Of a DNA stretch of 64,000 nt, positions 17,619 to 27,800 are shown one piece after another. The position numbers and the translations under genes are program-made. The stretch is from the NCBI GenBank assembly GCA_007751475.1, contig CP036434.1, positions 682,001 through 746,000 of the forward strand, read 5' to 3'. Positions within the stretch are counted from its first letter, which is position 1, and each line of letters begins with the position of its first letter. This stretch comes from Saltatorellus ferox (GTDB lineage: Bacteria > Planctomycetota > UBA1135 > GCA-002686595). The notes beneath the pieces were generated by a model, which was not told where the DNA came from, did no database searches, and worked only from the letters and a program-made list of their open reading frames with translations.

Positions 17619-18206
17619 ATGGAAGCCGCTACCTCCACCGATTCAGAGACAGCCGTCGATCGTCCCTTCATGGGAGACGTCGATCTGACCGAGCTCCTGG
17701 ACCTCCTGGTGGACGAGGCGGCGGGGTCGCTGGCCCTCCTCTCGGACTTTCATCTTGCGGATGCCGCCGACGAGGACGTGATCGAGCACGATCGTCCGAC
17801 CTGGAAGGATGTTCAGATAGTGTTCCGGCTCGGATTCTCGATCAAGGGTCGGGTGCGGATGGGCCTCATGACGATGCCCCTCGCCGAAGCGCTCACGATG
17901 TCAGGCTCGCTCCTGATGTTGCCCCGCGATGAGGTCGCGCAGAACCGGCAGAAGGCGGCGCCGGACGAGGGGGACAAGGAAGCGATCATGGAGGCGGGAA
18001 ACCTGATCGCCGGTGCTTTCGACGCCGTGCTCTCGAAGCGGATCCACGGGACGGTGGAAGTGAAGTTCTTCGGTTGCCAGGGTCTCGCCCCCGGGGATAT
18101 GCCCTGGATCTCGGCCTTCGAGGCAGAGCCTCTGGGGATCCGCCGTCACACCGCGTCGTTCTCGAACTTCGATTCGTTCGAAGTCGTGCTCGTCATCCCG
18201 GTTTGA
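17619..18206 (+). CDS. CheC/CheX-type chemotaxis phosphatase-like protein
   Basis: 195 aa. After an acidic N-terminus the protein carries KEAIMEAGNLIAGAFDAVLSKR (about 121-142). This holds the E-x2-N catalytic signature (EAGN) and following helix of the CheC/CheX/FliY phosphatase fold. The preceding FRLGFSIKGRVRMGLMTMPLAEALTMSGSLL fits the fold's first beta-sheet half. Members dephosphorylate CheY-P or form part of the switch complex. Only one E-x2-N motif is seen, as in CheX. Linkage to a FlgM-like gene supports a motility role. Confidence 0.65.
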   Translation: MEAATSTDSETAVDRPFMGDVDLTELLDLLVDEAAGSLALLSDFHLADAADEDVIEHDRPTWKDVQIVFRLGFSIKGRVRMGLMTMPLAEALTMSGSLLMLPRDEVAQNRQKAAPDEGDKEAIMEAGNLIAGAFDAVLSKRIHGTVEVKFFGCQGLAPGDMPWISAFEAEPLGIRRHTASFSNFDSFEVVLVIPV

Positions 18207-18286
18207 GGCGGAAAGTCCGCTCGCTCGGACCCTGAGATCGCCGACTGCGATTGCCGTGGGAGCGCCAGCCCGACACACTGGCGCCC

Positions 18287-20842
18287 ATGCGACTTCGTCT
18301 TCGATCCCTCGTGTTTCCGGCGGCTCTGTTCTGTGCGCCGTGTATCGCCAGCGCCGCGACCCAGGAGTCGGGTCCGGAATCGGCCGGCAGCGCCCCTGCC
18401 ATCGAGGCGCTGGACGCCATGGACGCCATGGACGCGCAAGATCCGCTGGGAATGGCGGATCCGCTGGGGATGGACGACGGACGCTCCTCCGAGGCGGACT
18501 ACTTGATCCACGCGCGGATCGACGACGTCGACCCATCCGACGTCGATGACGGACCCGCGAAGCAGCTGACCGGGGAGCTGACGCTCACCTGGAAGAATCG
18601 GTCGGGCGAGGCGGTGTCGGACCTTTGGTTCCACCTCTACCTCAACGCCTACGCGAACAACCGCAGCCTCCATCTGACGGAGTCGGGCGGGAAGCTCAGG
18701 GACTTCGACGTCGACCGGGGATACGGCTGGCAGAAGATTCGCTCGATCCGCGTCGACGGACAGGACCTGACGGAATCGCTGCGCTTCCGCGTGCCTTCCC
18801 AGGCCGCGCCGCTGGATCGCACGCTCATCAGCGTCGACCTGCCCGCGCCGGTTCCGTCCGGCGAGGACGTCACGGTGGAGATCGAGTGGGAGTCGCGCCT
18901 CCCGCGCGTTCGCCGCCGGACCGGAACCAAGGGTGACTTCATGCTGCTGAGCCACTGGTTCCCGAAGCTGGCGGTCTACGAGCGAGACCGGGGCTGGCGC
19001 GCGCACCCGTTTCACATGAACACCGAGTTCTACGCGGATTACGGGACCTACGACGTCTCCATCGATCTGCCCCAGGAGTACGAGGGCAAGATCGCCGCAA
19101 CAGGTGCGCAGGTCGGGGACCCGGTCGTCGAGGCCGGTCGCGTGACGACGCGCTTCGTCGCGCCAGCGGAGGGAGATCGCGGCGCGGTGGATCCGGTGGC
19201 GGCGCGCGGCTCGAGGCGCGATACGCTCGTCCACGGGTTCGCCTTCACCGCGGACCCCGACTACGTCGTGTACGAGAAGCCGTTCCGCTGGGACGAATGG
19301 GCCCAGAAGTACGCGGAAGAGGTCAGCGAGGTCAGCCGCGCGCTCGGGCGCACGGCCGAGGAGCTCAAGGGCCGCGACGTGCTCGTGCGCGTGATGATTC
19401 ATCCCGAGCATGAGGATCAGGCCGAGCGTCACTGGCGCGCGACGGCCGCGACGCTCTTCTTCTACGGACTCTGGTACGGCCCGTATCCCTACAGCGAGCT
19501 GACCGCGGTCGATCCTGCATGGGGCGCGAGCGCGGCCCGCGGCATGGAGTATCCGACGATCTTCACGGCGGGCACGGCGATGTTCAACCCGCTCGGCGGT
19601 GGCTCGCCCGAGGGCGTGACCGTGCACGAGGCCGGTCACCAGTTCTGGTACGGGCTGGTCGGCAACAACGAGCCGGAGGCCGCCTGGCTGGACGAGGGCC
19701 TCAACTCCTTCACGGACAGCGAGACGATGTTCCGCGAGTACGGGACGTCGCGCGCCTCGACGAGGTACCTGCGGATGCCCCTCTGGGGGACGATGCCGAC
19801 GGAGGCGCCGTCGTCTTCAGGGATCGCCGGGCTGCTTTCGCTCCAGGACGTCAAGGTGCCGAATCCGGTGCACTACGCGCTTCAGAAGGCGGGCGTGAAG
19901 GTCCAGGACGAGTTCGCGTGGCTCGTGCCGAGCGAGCTGCACATGAGGCCGCTCGCCCCAGCCTCACCGATCGCGTTCTGGCGGGATCAGCCGCAGTTCA
20001 CGCTCGTCGAGGAGACCACGGATCCACGCTGGGCAGACCGCAGCGGCTACCTGCGTGATCCCAACTCGGATCCGATCGAGACGAAGGTCTGGGACTACCT
20101 CGATAGGACGAGCTACGTCGTCAATAGCTACTCCCGGACCGCGGTGGCGCTGCGGTCGCTCCAGGGCCTCGTGGGCCGGGACGCCTTCCTCAAGGGCATG
20201 CGCAAGTTTGCGGAGGACTGGCGCTACCGTCACCCCTACCCGGAGGACTTCTACACGTCGTTCCAGGAAGGCGCGGGGCTCGATCTTCAGTGGTACTTCG
20301 ACGAGGTATTCCGCGGCACCGACACGCTCGACTGGGAAGTGCGAGTCAGCCAGACGCAGGAGCCCAAGTCCGAGGGCTGGTTCCTCTGCGAGGACGGTTC
20401 GTGGACGGCGGAGTGCTCGCCGGAGTCGCTCGCCGATGCGGCGGCGAAGGCCGCTCAGGATGCGGCCGAGGCCGAGGCGCGCAGCGACGACGAGGACGCC
20501 CCGAAGGTGCCCTACCTGTACGACGTCGTCCTGCGGCGCGGTGGCGGCCTGATCCTGCCCGTGAGCGTGCGCGTGACGTTCGACTCGGGCGAGCAGGAGA
20601 CGTTCGAATGGACGCGCGAGATGCAGGGCGAGAAGCGCTGGTGGCGCCTGCCGCTGATCCCCAGCCCGCGCAAGATCGAGTCGGTCATCATCGACCCCGA
20701 TCGCAAGTGGTTCATGGATCGCAACATGTCCGACAACCAGTGGTTCGCCGAGCCGGACCAGCTGGCGGCCGCACGCTGGGGAGAGCGCGCGCTCACGCGG
20801 GCCTCCGGATTGCTTCAGTGGTTCATGTCGATCGGAGGCTGA
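18287..20842 (+). CDS. Secreted M1-family metallopeptidase (gluzincin)
   Basis: 851 aa starting at the ATG at 18287, which places a signal peptide (RSLVFPAALFCAPCIASA) at the N-terminus. After an acidic low-complexity stretch comes an aminopeptidase-N-like beta domain (about 65-280) and the catalytic domain: HEAGH (H447, E448, H451) with the third zinc ligand E470 in WLDEGLN, and an upstream ARGMEYPTIF segment analogous to the GAMEN exopeptidase loop. Bacterial relatives of this type are exported. The next gene, 4 bp downstream, encodes a polytopic membrane protein and is surely co-transcribed. Confidence 0.88.
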   Translation: MRLRLRSLVFPAALFCAPCIASAATQESGPESAGSAPAIEALDAMDAMDAQDPLGMADPLGMDDGRSSEADYLIHARIDDVDPSDVDDGPAKQLTGELTLTWKNRSGEAVSDLWFHLYLNAYANNRSLHLTESGGKLRDFDVDRGYGWQKIRSIRVDGQDLTESLRFRVPSQAAPLDRTLISVDLPAPVPSGEDVTVEIEWESRLPRVRRRTGTKGDFMLLSHWFPKLAVYERDRGWRAHPFHMNTEFYADYGTYDVSIDLPQEYEGKIAATGAQVGDPVVEAGRVTTRFVAPAEGDRGAVDPVAARGSRRDTLVHGFAFTADPDYVVYEKPFRWDEWAQKYAEEVSEVSRALGRTAEELKGRDVLVRVMIHPEHEDQAERHWRATAATLFFYGLWYGPYPYSELTAVDPAWGASAARGMEYPTIFTAGTAMFNPLGGGSPEGVTVHEAGHQFWYGLVGNNEPEAAWLDEGLNSFTDSETMFREYGTSRASTRYLRMPLWGTMPTEAPSSSGIAGLLSLQDVKVPNPVHYALQKAGVKVQDEFAWLVPSELHMRPLAPASPIAFWRDQPQFTLVEETTDPRWADRSGYLRDPNSDPIETKVWDYLDRTSYVVNSYSRTAVALRSLQGLVGRDAFLKGMRKFAEDWRYRHPYPEDFYTSFQEGAGLDLQWYFDEVFRGTDTLDWEVRVSQTQEPKSEGWFLCEDGSWTAECSPESLADAAAKAAQDAAEAEARSDDEDAPKVPYLYDVVLRRGGGLILPVSVRVTFDSGEQETFEWTREMQGEKRWWRLPLIPSPRKIESVIIDPDRKWFMDRNMSDNQWFAEPDQLAAARWGERALTRASGLLQWFMSIGG

Positions 20843-20846
20843 TTCC

Positions 20847-21941
20847 ATGGCTACCTACGAAAACAACGTCGATCACGACAACTTGAAGCGCCCTGACTCT
20901 CTGCTGTTCCTGCGCTCCATCCGCGCGGCCATCTACCGGCATAAGCTGTGGGGGTCGAGCTGGCTGTTCCTGCTGCTGCTCAGCGCCATTCCAGCGATGG
21001 AAGTGATGGGCACGATCGAGAAGATCGTCGGGAACCGCTACGCCAGCGCGGACGCGGCGCGCGAACTCCATTCGACGCTGTCGAGCCCCACGGTCAGCTT
21101 TTCGGAGGTGTTCCGCCAGGACCACGGCGCGGCGCTCACCCAGATGCAGTCGAGCGTGGCCTTCGGAGGCGCGGCGCTCGCGCTCGTGGCGATCCTCTTC
21201 GGTTGCTTCGCGGCCGGCGGCTGGCTCCAGATCACGTTCGAGCAGCCGGACCGACAGACGCTTCGACGCTTCGCCTTCGGGGGCGGCCGGTTCTTCGGGC
21301 GCTTCGTGCGCGTCGCCATCATGACGGTGCTGCTCCTCGCGCTGGTGCGCTGGGTGCTCTACGGAGAGCCCTGGAAGCGGCTCGTGTACGGCTGGCTCAT
21401 GGACATCCCGAAGTACGACTGGAATCGCCTGGAGACGCTACCGTCCGAGCAGAAGTACACCTACCTGATGTGGACCCGCGACGGTCTGGCCGCCGTCGGA
21501 TTCGCGAAAGTCCTGGCGTGGGCGATCTACACGCGGACGCGCCTCGTGCTCCGTGACAGTCGCTCGGTCATCGGCGCCGGGATCGCGACCTGGTTCACGA
21601 TGCTGCGCCATCCGATCCAGACGCTTCGTCCGCTGATGCTGCTGCTGCTCGTGGAACTGCTCGTCGTGATCGGTCTCCTCGGCTGGTGGAACGGCACGGT
21701 CGAGTCGCGCTTCTACGCGGACGCGAACGGCTGGCACGTGCTGGCGTTCTTCGGCATCGCCCAGCTCGGCGTGATCTGGCGGCAGGTGACGCGCGGCGCG
21801 TACTACCACTCGGCGGGCCGCGTCAGCCAGGCGCTGATCCTTCCGACCGATAGCAAGCCGGACCCCTGGGCCAAGACGATCGGTGGCCCGGGCGGGCCGC
21901 AGTACCCCATCGACGATGATGGGTACCACGTGACGGTTTGA
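20847..21941 (+). CDS. Polytopic membrane protein paired with M1 peptidase
   Basis: 364 aa with about five predicted TM helices (near residues 30-50, 105-130, 150-172, 260-280, 290-310). It starts 4 bp after the peptidase stop, with GGAG in the upstream tail as ribosome binding site. No catalytic motif or named family recognised. In gliding and planctomycetal genomes, similar integral proteins sit beside exported M1 peptidases, so a shared function at the envelope is likely but undefined. The C-terminus is Gly/Pro-rich and cytoplasmic or periplasmic. Confidence 0.7.
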   Translation: MATYENNVDHDNLKRPDSLLFLRSIRAAIYRHKLWGSSWLFLLLLSAIPAMEVMGTIEKIVGNRYASADAARELHSTLSSPTVSFSEVFRQDHGAALTQMQSSVAFGGAALALVAILFGCFAAGGWLQITFEQPDRQTLRRFAFGGGRFFGRFVRVAIMTVLLLALVRWVLYGEPWKRLVYGWLMDIPKYDWNRLETLPSEQKYTYLMWTRDGLAAVGFAKVLAWAIYTRTRLVLRDSRSVIGAGIATWFTMLRHPIQTLRPLMLLLLVELLVVIGLLGWWNGTVESRFYADANGWHVLAFFGIAQLGVIWRQVTRGAYYHSAGRVSQALILPTDSKPDPWAKTIGGPGGPQYPIDDDGYHVTV

Positions 21942-22007
21942 GGCGTAGGACGAGGCGACACCTGGTGTCGCCTCGTCGTCTTTTCGGGCGGAATCGAGGG
22001 TAGGCCG

Positions 22008-23123
22008 TCAGGCGGAGACGAGGGCCGAGTCGTCGATCATCGGGAAGCTCACGAGGAAGGTGGCGCCTTCCTTCGTGTCTGCCGAAAGCGTCACGGTTCC
22101 GCCCATGGTGGCCAACGTCCGGCGAACGGCTGCGAGCCCCAGACCATGGGAATGCGCGTCCGAGGAACCGCGTGAGGTGGTGAAGAGTTCGAAGATCGAC
22201 TCCGACGCTTCCGCGGGAACGCCCACTCCGTCGTCGGCCACTTCGAGCAAGCAGACACCATCCTGGGTGCGGGCTCGCACCTCGATCTTCAGATCCGGAC
22301 GTCCTCCATGCTTCAGCGCGTTGCTGATCAGGTTCCGCAGGATCAGCCTCAACGCCGCGCGGGGGGCGCGAACCCTGGGGAGAGAACCGAACACGATCTC
22401 GCATCCGTCGGGGACGTCGAGCAGGGAGACCGCCTCGTCCGCTTCGACGTCGAGGTCCAGCCATTCCGTTTCCACGTCGGAGCCGGCGCGGGCGAAGTCC
22501 AGCAGTCCATCCAGGAGCCCTTCCATGCCCTCGACCCGGTCGTGCATGAGCCGGAGGTGCTCGTCCGAGGCTTCGGGGAGGTGACCCTTGCAGTCCTCTC
22601 GAACCCACTCGGCCAGGTTCTTGATGGCTCGAAGGGGCGACTTCAGGTCGTGTGAGGCCATGCTGGCGAAGTGATCGAGCTGGAGGTTCTTCTTGTGCAG
22701 TTCTTCCTCCGTCCTCTCGCGCTGTTCGATCTCGCGCTGCAGGGCCTCGTTCATGGCCGACAGACCCGGGATCTTCATGGCCTGCGGCATGACCCGGACC
22801 ATGACGATGGCCGTCGCGATGGAGACGGTGGCCGTCAGGACCTTGAAGAAGGCAGAGAGTCGGTACCACGGCGTCCAGAAGATGCTCGCTTCGATGAAGT
22901 GGACCGTGCCGCACGAAAGGATGAACGCAGCGAACAGCCAGAAGAGCGCGGGAAACACCACGTCTTTGCGCTTCCGCAGGAAGAGAAGGAAGAGCGAGGG
23001 GATGGCGAAGTAGGCCACGCCGGTGGCGATGTCCGCGATGATATGGACCCAGCCGTGGAGCGCGGTCCAGCTGCCGCAATGCCAGCGCGGCGGGAAATCG
23101 CTCGTGTCGAAGAGGATCTGCAT
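22008..23123 (-). CDS. Sensor histidine kinase with ethylene-receptor-like transmembrane sensor
   Basis: 371 aa. The three N-terminal TM helices (about 25-115) reproduce the plant ETR1 ethylene-binding domain. The residues equivalent to ETR1 D25, Y32, I35, P36, F58, F61, I62, C65 and H69 are all present here as D31, Y38, I41, P42, F64, F67, I68, C71 and H75, at identical spacing (AFILSCGTVHFIEA). A short coiled linker (about 122-150) leads to the HisKA H-box (ASMASHDLKSPLRAIKN, H158), then N, G1 and G2 boxes (NLISNALKHGG; VADDGVGVP; SHGLGLAAV). There is no GAF or receiver domain and no adjacent response regulator. C and H bind Cu(I) in ETR1; copper/ethylene binding here is inferred from residue identity. 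Confidence 0.88.
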   Translation of the reverse strand: MQILFDTSDFPPRWHCGSWTALHGWVHIIADIATGVAYFAIPSLFLLFLRKRKDVVFPALFWLFAAFILSCGTVHFIEASIFWTPWYRLSAFFKVLTATVSIATAIVMVRVMPQAMKIPGLSAMNEALQREIEQRERTEEELHKKNLQLDHFASMASHDLKSPLRAIKNLAEWVREDCKGHLPEASDEHLRLMHDRVEGMEGLLDGLLDFARAGSDVETEWLDLDVEADEAVSLLDVPDGCEIVFGSLPRVRAPRAALRLILRNLISNALKHGGRPDLKIEVRARTQDGVCLLEVADDGVGVPAEASESIFELFTTSRGSSDAHSHGLGLAAVRRTLATMGGTVTLSADTKEGATFLVSFPMIDDSALVSA

Positions 23124-23382
23124 GGGGACGACAGACTCGAGGCCAAGACGAGGAAGGGGACGACAGGCCAGTGGGAGGGCGGCCCAACGTACCGGCGAGC
23201 ACTCAGTTCTGGCGCGCCATCGTTCGGTTGCTTACTCCTCGGCAGGCTAGCGTTCTTTCCGAGCGTTTCGTGAGGAGGAAGTACCTGGTGTCTGCGTCCT
23301 GCCTTTGAGCCATCCTACTTTTGGAGCGCTATCGAGCGTCTTCGGGAACCTCAGAGTCCAGTGACAGGGAAGATTCCTTTGG

Positions 23383-24801
23383 CTATTCGCTCTCCTTCGG
23401 CATCGGTGCTGTGGCGCCCACTGTTGTTCGCCATGTAATCAATTCGTGCTTCAGTGAGCTGACCTTGTCCGGGTACTTATTGGAGAGGTCGAAGTCTTCT
23501 TCGGGGTCGTTGGCGATGTCGTAGAGTTCGAGTCGCTCCGTACCGTCCTCGCGCTGGCCGAAGTAGTGGACGAGCTTCCAGCGCCCGTGTTCGATCAGCG
23601 ACCCGCCGGGGATCGTTCGCCAGTTCGTGAAGCGGTCGCTCTTGCCTTCCAGGTAGCAAGGGAAGTGCCAGGCCATGACTCGCTTCTCCAGCGTCGCCTT
23701 ATTGGTCCAGTGGGACGCAAGGCTGACGCCATCGAGTGCGACCGCCGGTGCGCTGGCGCCGCCGAGTTCAGCGAGCGTCGGCATCAGGTCGACGTGATGC
23801 ATGGGTTCGGCGCTGACGCCTGGCCGGATGTGGCCAGGCCAGCGCACGAGGAGCGGGACGCGAACGCCGCCTTCGTCGAGCGTCCCCTTGTAGCCGCGCA
23901 GGTGCTCCTTGTTCGTGACGGGGCCGTAGCCGCCGTTGTCGGAGGTGAAGATGACGACGGTGTTGCCTTCGAGGCCTCGCTGGTCGAGGGCCTCGAGGAG
24001 GCGACCGAATTCCGCGTCGAGGGCCTCGACCATGGCCGCGTACGTCGGGTGGGGGGCGCCCGCCGCTTTTCGATCGTCGATGCGCTCCTTGGGCGCCTGT
24101 AGCGGGGCGTGCACCGTGTAGTAGGCGAGGTGCATCAGGAACGGCGGCTCCAGTCGATCGAGCAGCCCGATCGCCTCGTCGGTCAGCCGCGTCGTCAGGT
24201 ATTCGCCCTCCGGTCCGTCCGCGAGGCTCGCGTTCTTGTACGGCGAGAAGTAGGACTTCGGATGGCCGCTCTGGTTGCCGCCGACGTTGACGTCGTAGCC
24301 CTGGGTCCGTGGGTCGCTGCCGAGGTGCCACTTGCCGAGGTGCGCGCTGGAATAGCCGGCTGTCTTGAGCTGCTCGGCGAGCGTGATTTCCTCCGGAAGC
24401 AGCTCGGTGCGGCTCGCAGGCGGCGTCAGTGCGCGGTCCTCGGCCCTGCCGCGCTCGGGTGAGCCGACCGTCAGGACCCCGTGGCGGGGCGTGGCGCGAC
24501 CGGTCTGAAGGCTCGCGCGGCTCGGCGCGCAGTTCGGCGCGGCCGAGTAGGCACGGATGCACGACAGCGACTGCGTGGCGAAGCGCGCAATCTTCGGGGT
24601 CCGATGCTCCGCCACGCCGGGCATCCCTGGGATGCCGCGACCTAGATCGGCCCAGCCGAGATCGTCGACGAGCACGATCAACACGTTCGGAGAGGACGGC
24701 TTCGCCGCGGCCTTCGACCCGACCGGATCTTCAGCGAAAGCGATCGGCACCGCGTGGAACGAGCCGAGGGTGAACGTGCAGGCGATGAGGAGCGGGAGCA
24801 T
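23383..24801 (-). CDS. Secreted sulfatase (formylglycine type)
   Basis: 472 aa. A signal peptide (about 1-23) is followed by NVLIVLVDDLGWADLG (metal-binding Asp pair) and the formylglycine site CAPSRASLQTGR (C91), which requires an FGE/anSME maturase. Further family blocks: GYSSAHLGKWHLG, IFTSDNGGYG and RVPLLVRWPGH. Length fits family S1 arylsulfatases acting on sulfated polysaccharides; the exact substrate cannot be read. No carbohydrate transport genes are adjacent. Confidence 0.9.
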   Translation of the reverse strand: MLPLLIACTFTLGSFHAVPIAFAEDPVGSKAAAKPSSPNVLIVLVDDLGWADLGRGIPGMPGVAEHRTPKIARFATQSLSCIRAYSAAPNCAPSRASLQTGRATPRHGVLTVGSPERGRAEDRALTPPASRTELLPEEITLAEQLKTAGYSSAHLGKWHLGSDPRTQGYDVNVGGNQSGHPKSYFSPYKNASLADGPEGEYLTTRLTDEAIGLLDRLEPPFLMHLAYYTVHAPLQAPKERIDDRKAAGAPHPTYAAMVEALDAEFGRLLEALDQRGLEGNTVVIFTSDNGGYGPVTNKEHLRGYKGTLDEGGVRVPLLVRWPGHIRPGVSAEPMHHVDLMPTLAELGGASAPAVALDGVSLASHWTNKATLEKRVMAWHFPCYLEGKSDRFTNWRTIPGGSLIEHGRWKLVHYFGQREDGTERLELYDIANDPEEDFDLSNKYPDKVSSLKHELITWRTTVGATAPMPKESE

Positions 24802-24832
24802 GCGGATACTTTACCCGCATGCCCCTCCGCGG

Positions 24833-27800
24833 TCAGTTCTGCCCGGAAGTCGGCAGTCGCCTGAAGCCTTCCAGCGGAGCCCCGGCCATCGAGCCGAAGT
24901 TCGGGCTTTCCAGCGGAAAGTTGAGGCCTGAGATCGAGCCCATCGAGGAGAGCTCGATCCTCGTCGCGAGTCCGAGGGCAGGGTAGAGGCCGCAGAGCGG
25001 CTCGCCTTCGTCGCAGATGTAGCCGTCGTCGTCTTCGTCCGTGCCAGCGACGATGACGTAGCCGCCGGCAGGAAGCTGGCTCAGCAGGTAGTCGAGCGAC
25101 CCGCCGGTGTTGAGCACGAACTGACTGCGGGTTTCGGGCGGGCTGACGTCGATGTCGACAGCGAGCACGAAAACGTCGTAGACAGGCCCGCTGCCGCCCG
25201 GGCCGCCGAGGCTCAGGGCGACGCCGAGGTTCGCGATGCCGCCGTTCGACTCGACCCGGACCTGGCCCTCGTAGAGGCCGTCCGCAAGGCCGGTGCCGTC
25301 CACGTTGACCCGGAGCGACGAGGCGTCCGTGCTGCCCGCTTGTCCGCTTCCGACGAACGCTGCGCTGAGCCAGGCTCCGCCGGAGTTGGTGGTGGCGCTC
25401 ACGCTCTGGAGCTGCAGCAGGCCCGAGCCGACGTTGGTGATGATCACGTCCGCGGCGGCGGTGGGCGTCTCGAAGAGGAGGGAGTTCGCGGAGAGGGAAA
25501 GGGTCGGACCGCCGCCTCCGCCGGCTGCCGCGCTCACCGCGGCGAAGGCGTTGACGAGGCCGTCGCCATAGCTCGTGTCGCGGCCTGGCGCGCCCAGGTC
25601 GGTCGCGGTTCCCTGGAGAATCGCGGAGACCTGTGCTGGAGTCAGACCGGGGTTCTGGGAGAGCACGAGCGCGGCGACGCCAGCGACGTGCGGTGCCGCC
25701 ATCGAGGTGCCCTGGTAGAACGAGTAGCTCTCGAAGTTCGTCGGGGTCGAGCTGTCGTCGGGCTTCGTCGAAAGCACGCCGTCCGGGTACTGGTCTCCGT
25801 TGAGATCCGCCGAAACGTCACCGCCGGGAGCGGCGATGTCGACCGTTGCGTGGAAATTGGAGTAAGGCGCTCGTTCGCGGTTGTAGTCCACGGCCGCCAC
25901 CGAAAGAACGTTCTGATAGGCCGCGGGATAGGACGGCGTCGAGCTGTTCTCGTTGCCCGCGGCGGCCACGATCAGCGAGCCCGCTGCGGTGGCCGCATTG
26001 ACGGCATCCTGGGCCGCCTGGCTGAAGCCGCCGCCTCCGAGACTCAGGTTTTGGACCTGGCAGAGCTGCGTGGTCTGGCCTGAGTCGTTGGGCAACCCCG
26101 CCGCATAGAGCATCGCGTTGATGATGTCGAAGGTCGAACCGCCGCCGATCCCCAGAACGCGGACGTGCACGATCTGGGTCTGCCAGGTCACGCCTGCGAC
26201 GCCGTAGCCGTTGTTCGTCTCGGCTCCGATGGTCCCGGCCACGTGGCTGCCGTGGAAGCTGGAGGGCTGGAGCCCGTTGCCGTCGCCGACATCGCGCGGG
26301 TTGCTGTCGTAGCCGTTGCCGTCCCCGGCGACGCTCGGATTCGAGATCATGTCGAAGCCGGGCTCCTCGCGATCGTCGAGGTCCTGGGCCGGGGTCGAGC
26401 CCGTATCGAGCACGGCCACTCGCACGCTGTTACTGCCGGTGGTGACGCCCCAGGCGGCCGGGAGCTGAATCTGCTCGTAGTGCCATTGGAGGCCGTAGTA
26501 CGTGTCGTTCGGCGTCTGCTGGAGCGCCATCGGAAGCACGCGGTAATCAGGTTCCGCGTAGGCGATCCCGTCCCGGCCGCGGAGGCTCGCGCACAGCGCA
26601 AAGCTGTAGCGCTCGGCCTCGTGCTCGTCGAGGCCTCCGGGCAAGTCGAAGTGGACCTTGGCGGGGCCGTCCGGCACCTGGCCCACGATGCGGCCGCCCA
26701 TCGGCGCAACGGTGGCTTCTAGCCGCTCGCGGGCGCTGACCGCGCGGCCCGTGGCCGTGGCCTCCTGGGCGTGCGCCTTGACGATGAGGTCGCCGGTGAA
26801 GGAAGGGAACGGCAATTCGGTCGGAAGGACGCTCGCCTGCGAGCCCTTCGGACCGCTGCGGAGGTCCTGCAGGGAGGCGCGAGGTTCGGTGGAGAGAGTC
26901 ACGAGCTGCGGCGTGGCCGCGTCGATCGGCAGGCCGGCGAGGCGCGGCGTACCCACGTTGATGTCGAGCGTCCAGCTCGTGTTGGCCGACTGAAACGGCC
27001 GGACTTCGACGGCCAGAAGCGTCATGGCCGGCGTGTTGACGGAAGTGACCTCGGGGATGAACTCACTGATCGATTCCTGGAAGGGCGCGCTCGGATTGAG
27101 CGAGGCCGTCGCGTCGTAGAAGTAGAGGTCGAGGTCGTTGCCGACGCTGAAGTCGCACGTGAAGAGCGTCAGCGAAGCCGTCGGCATCGCCAGCAGGAAG
27201 ATGTCCGAGTTGCCGGTCATCATGCTGCCGCTGACCACGACGTTGTCGCCGCTGGTGAACGTCCCGAGGTAGCGTCCCTGTGGCACGATATCGTTCGGTT
27301 CGCGCTCGGTGATCGTGGCACCGAGGGAGCGTCCCGTGAGCTCCAGCGTGTAGTCGGACGTCCCGTTGAAGGCCTGGACGACGACGAAAGCCGTGCCCTT
27401 GACGACGAAGGTGCCTGACTCCGCGTTGGCAGAGGACTCGTAGCGCTCGACGGCGTTGAGCGCGACAGGGTCGACGAGGAGGACGTCGAGGTCGGCCGAG
27501 GTGGACGTGCCGACGAAGCTGAGTTCGACCTCGATTCGCGAAGGCGCCGTGATCTGGAAGACGTCGACGTCGCTCGGCTGCGTGATGCTGCCCGTCGCTC
27601 GCAGCACGTCACCGGCCGCGATGGAGCCCAGGTCGTTCGCCTGGCTGACCGTGTCGTTGGGCTCGGACTCGAGATTCGGGTCAGGTTCGCTCGTGATGAG
27701 CACGCTGACCGTTCCGGAAAGGCGGCCGACGTTGCCTGCGGGCGGCGTGATCTCGTCGCCGTTCCCGCCGCCGCCGCCGCAGGAGGCGATGAGGGTCAGG

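Noticed and set aside
23124-23382. 259-bp gap between the histidine kinase and sulfatase genes
   Set aside because: Checked for small genes, hairpins and RNA; nothing supportable seen.
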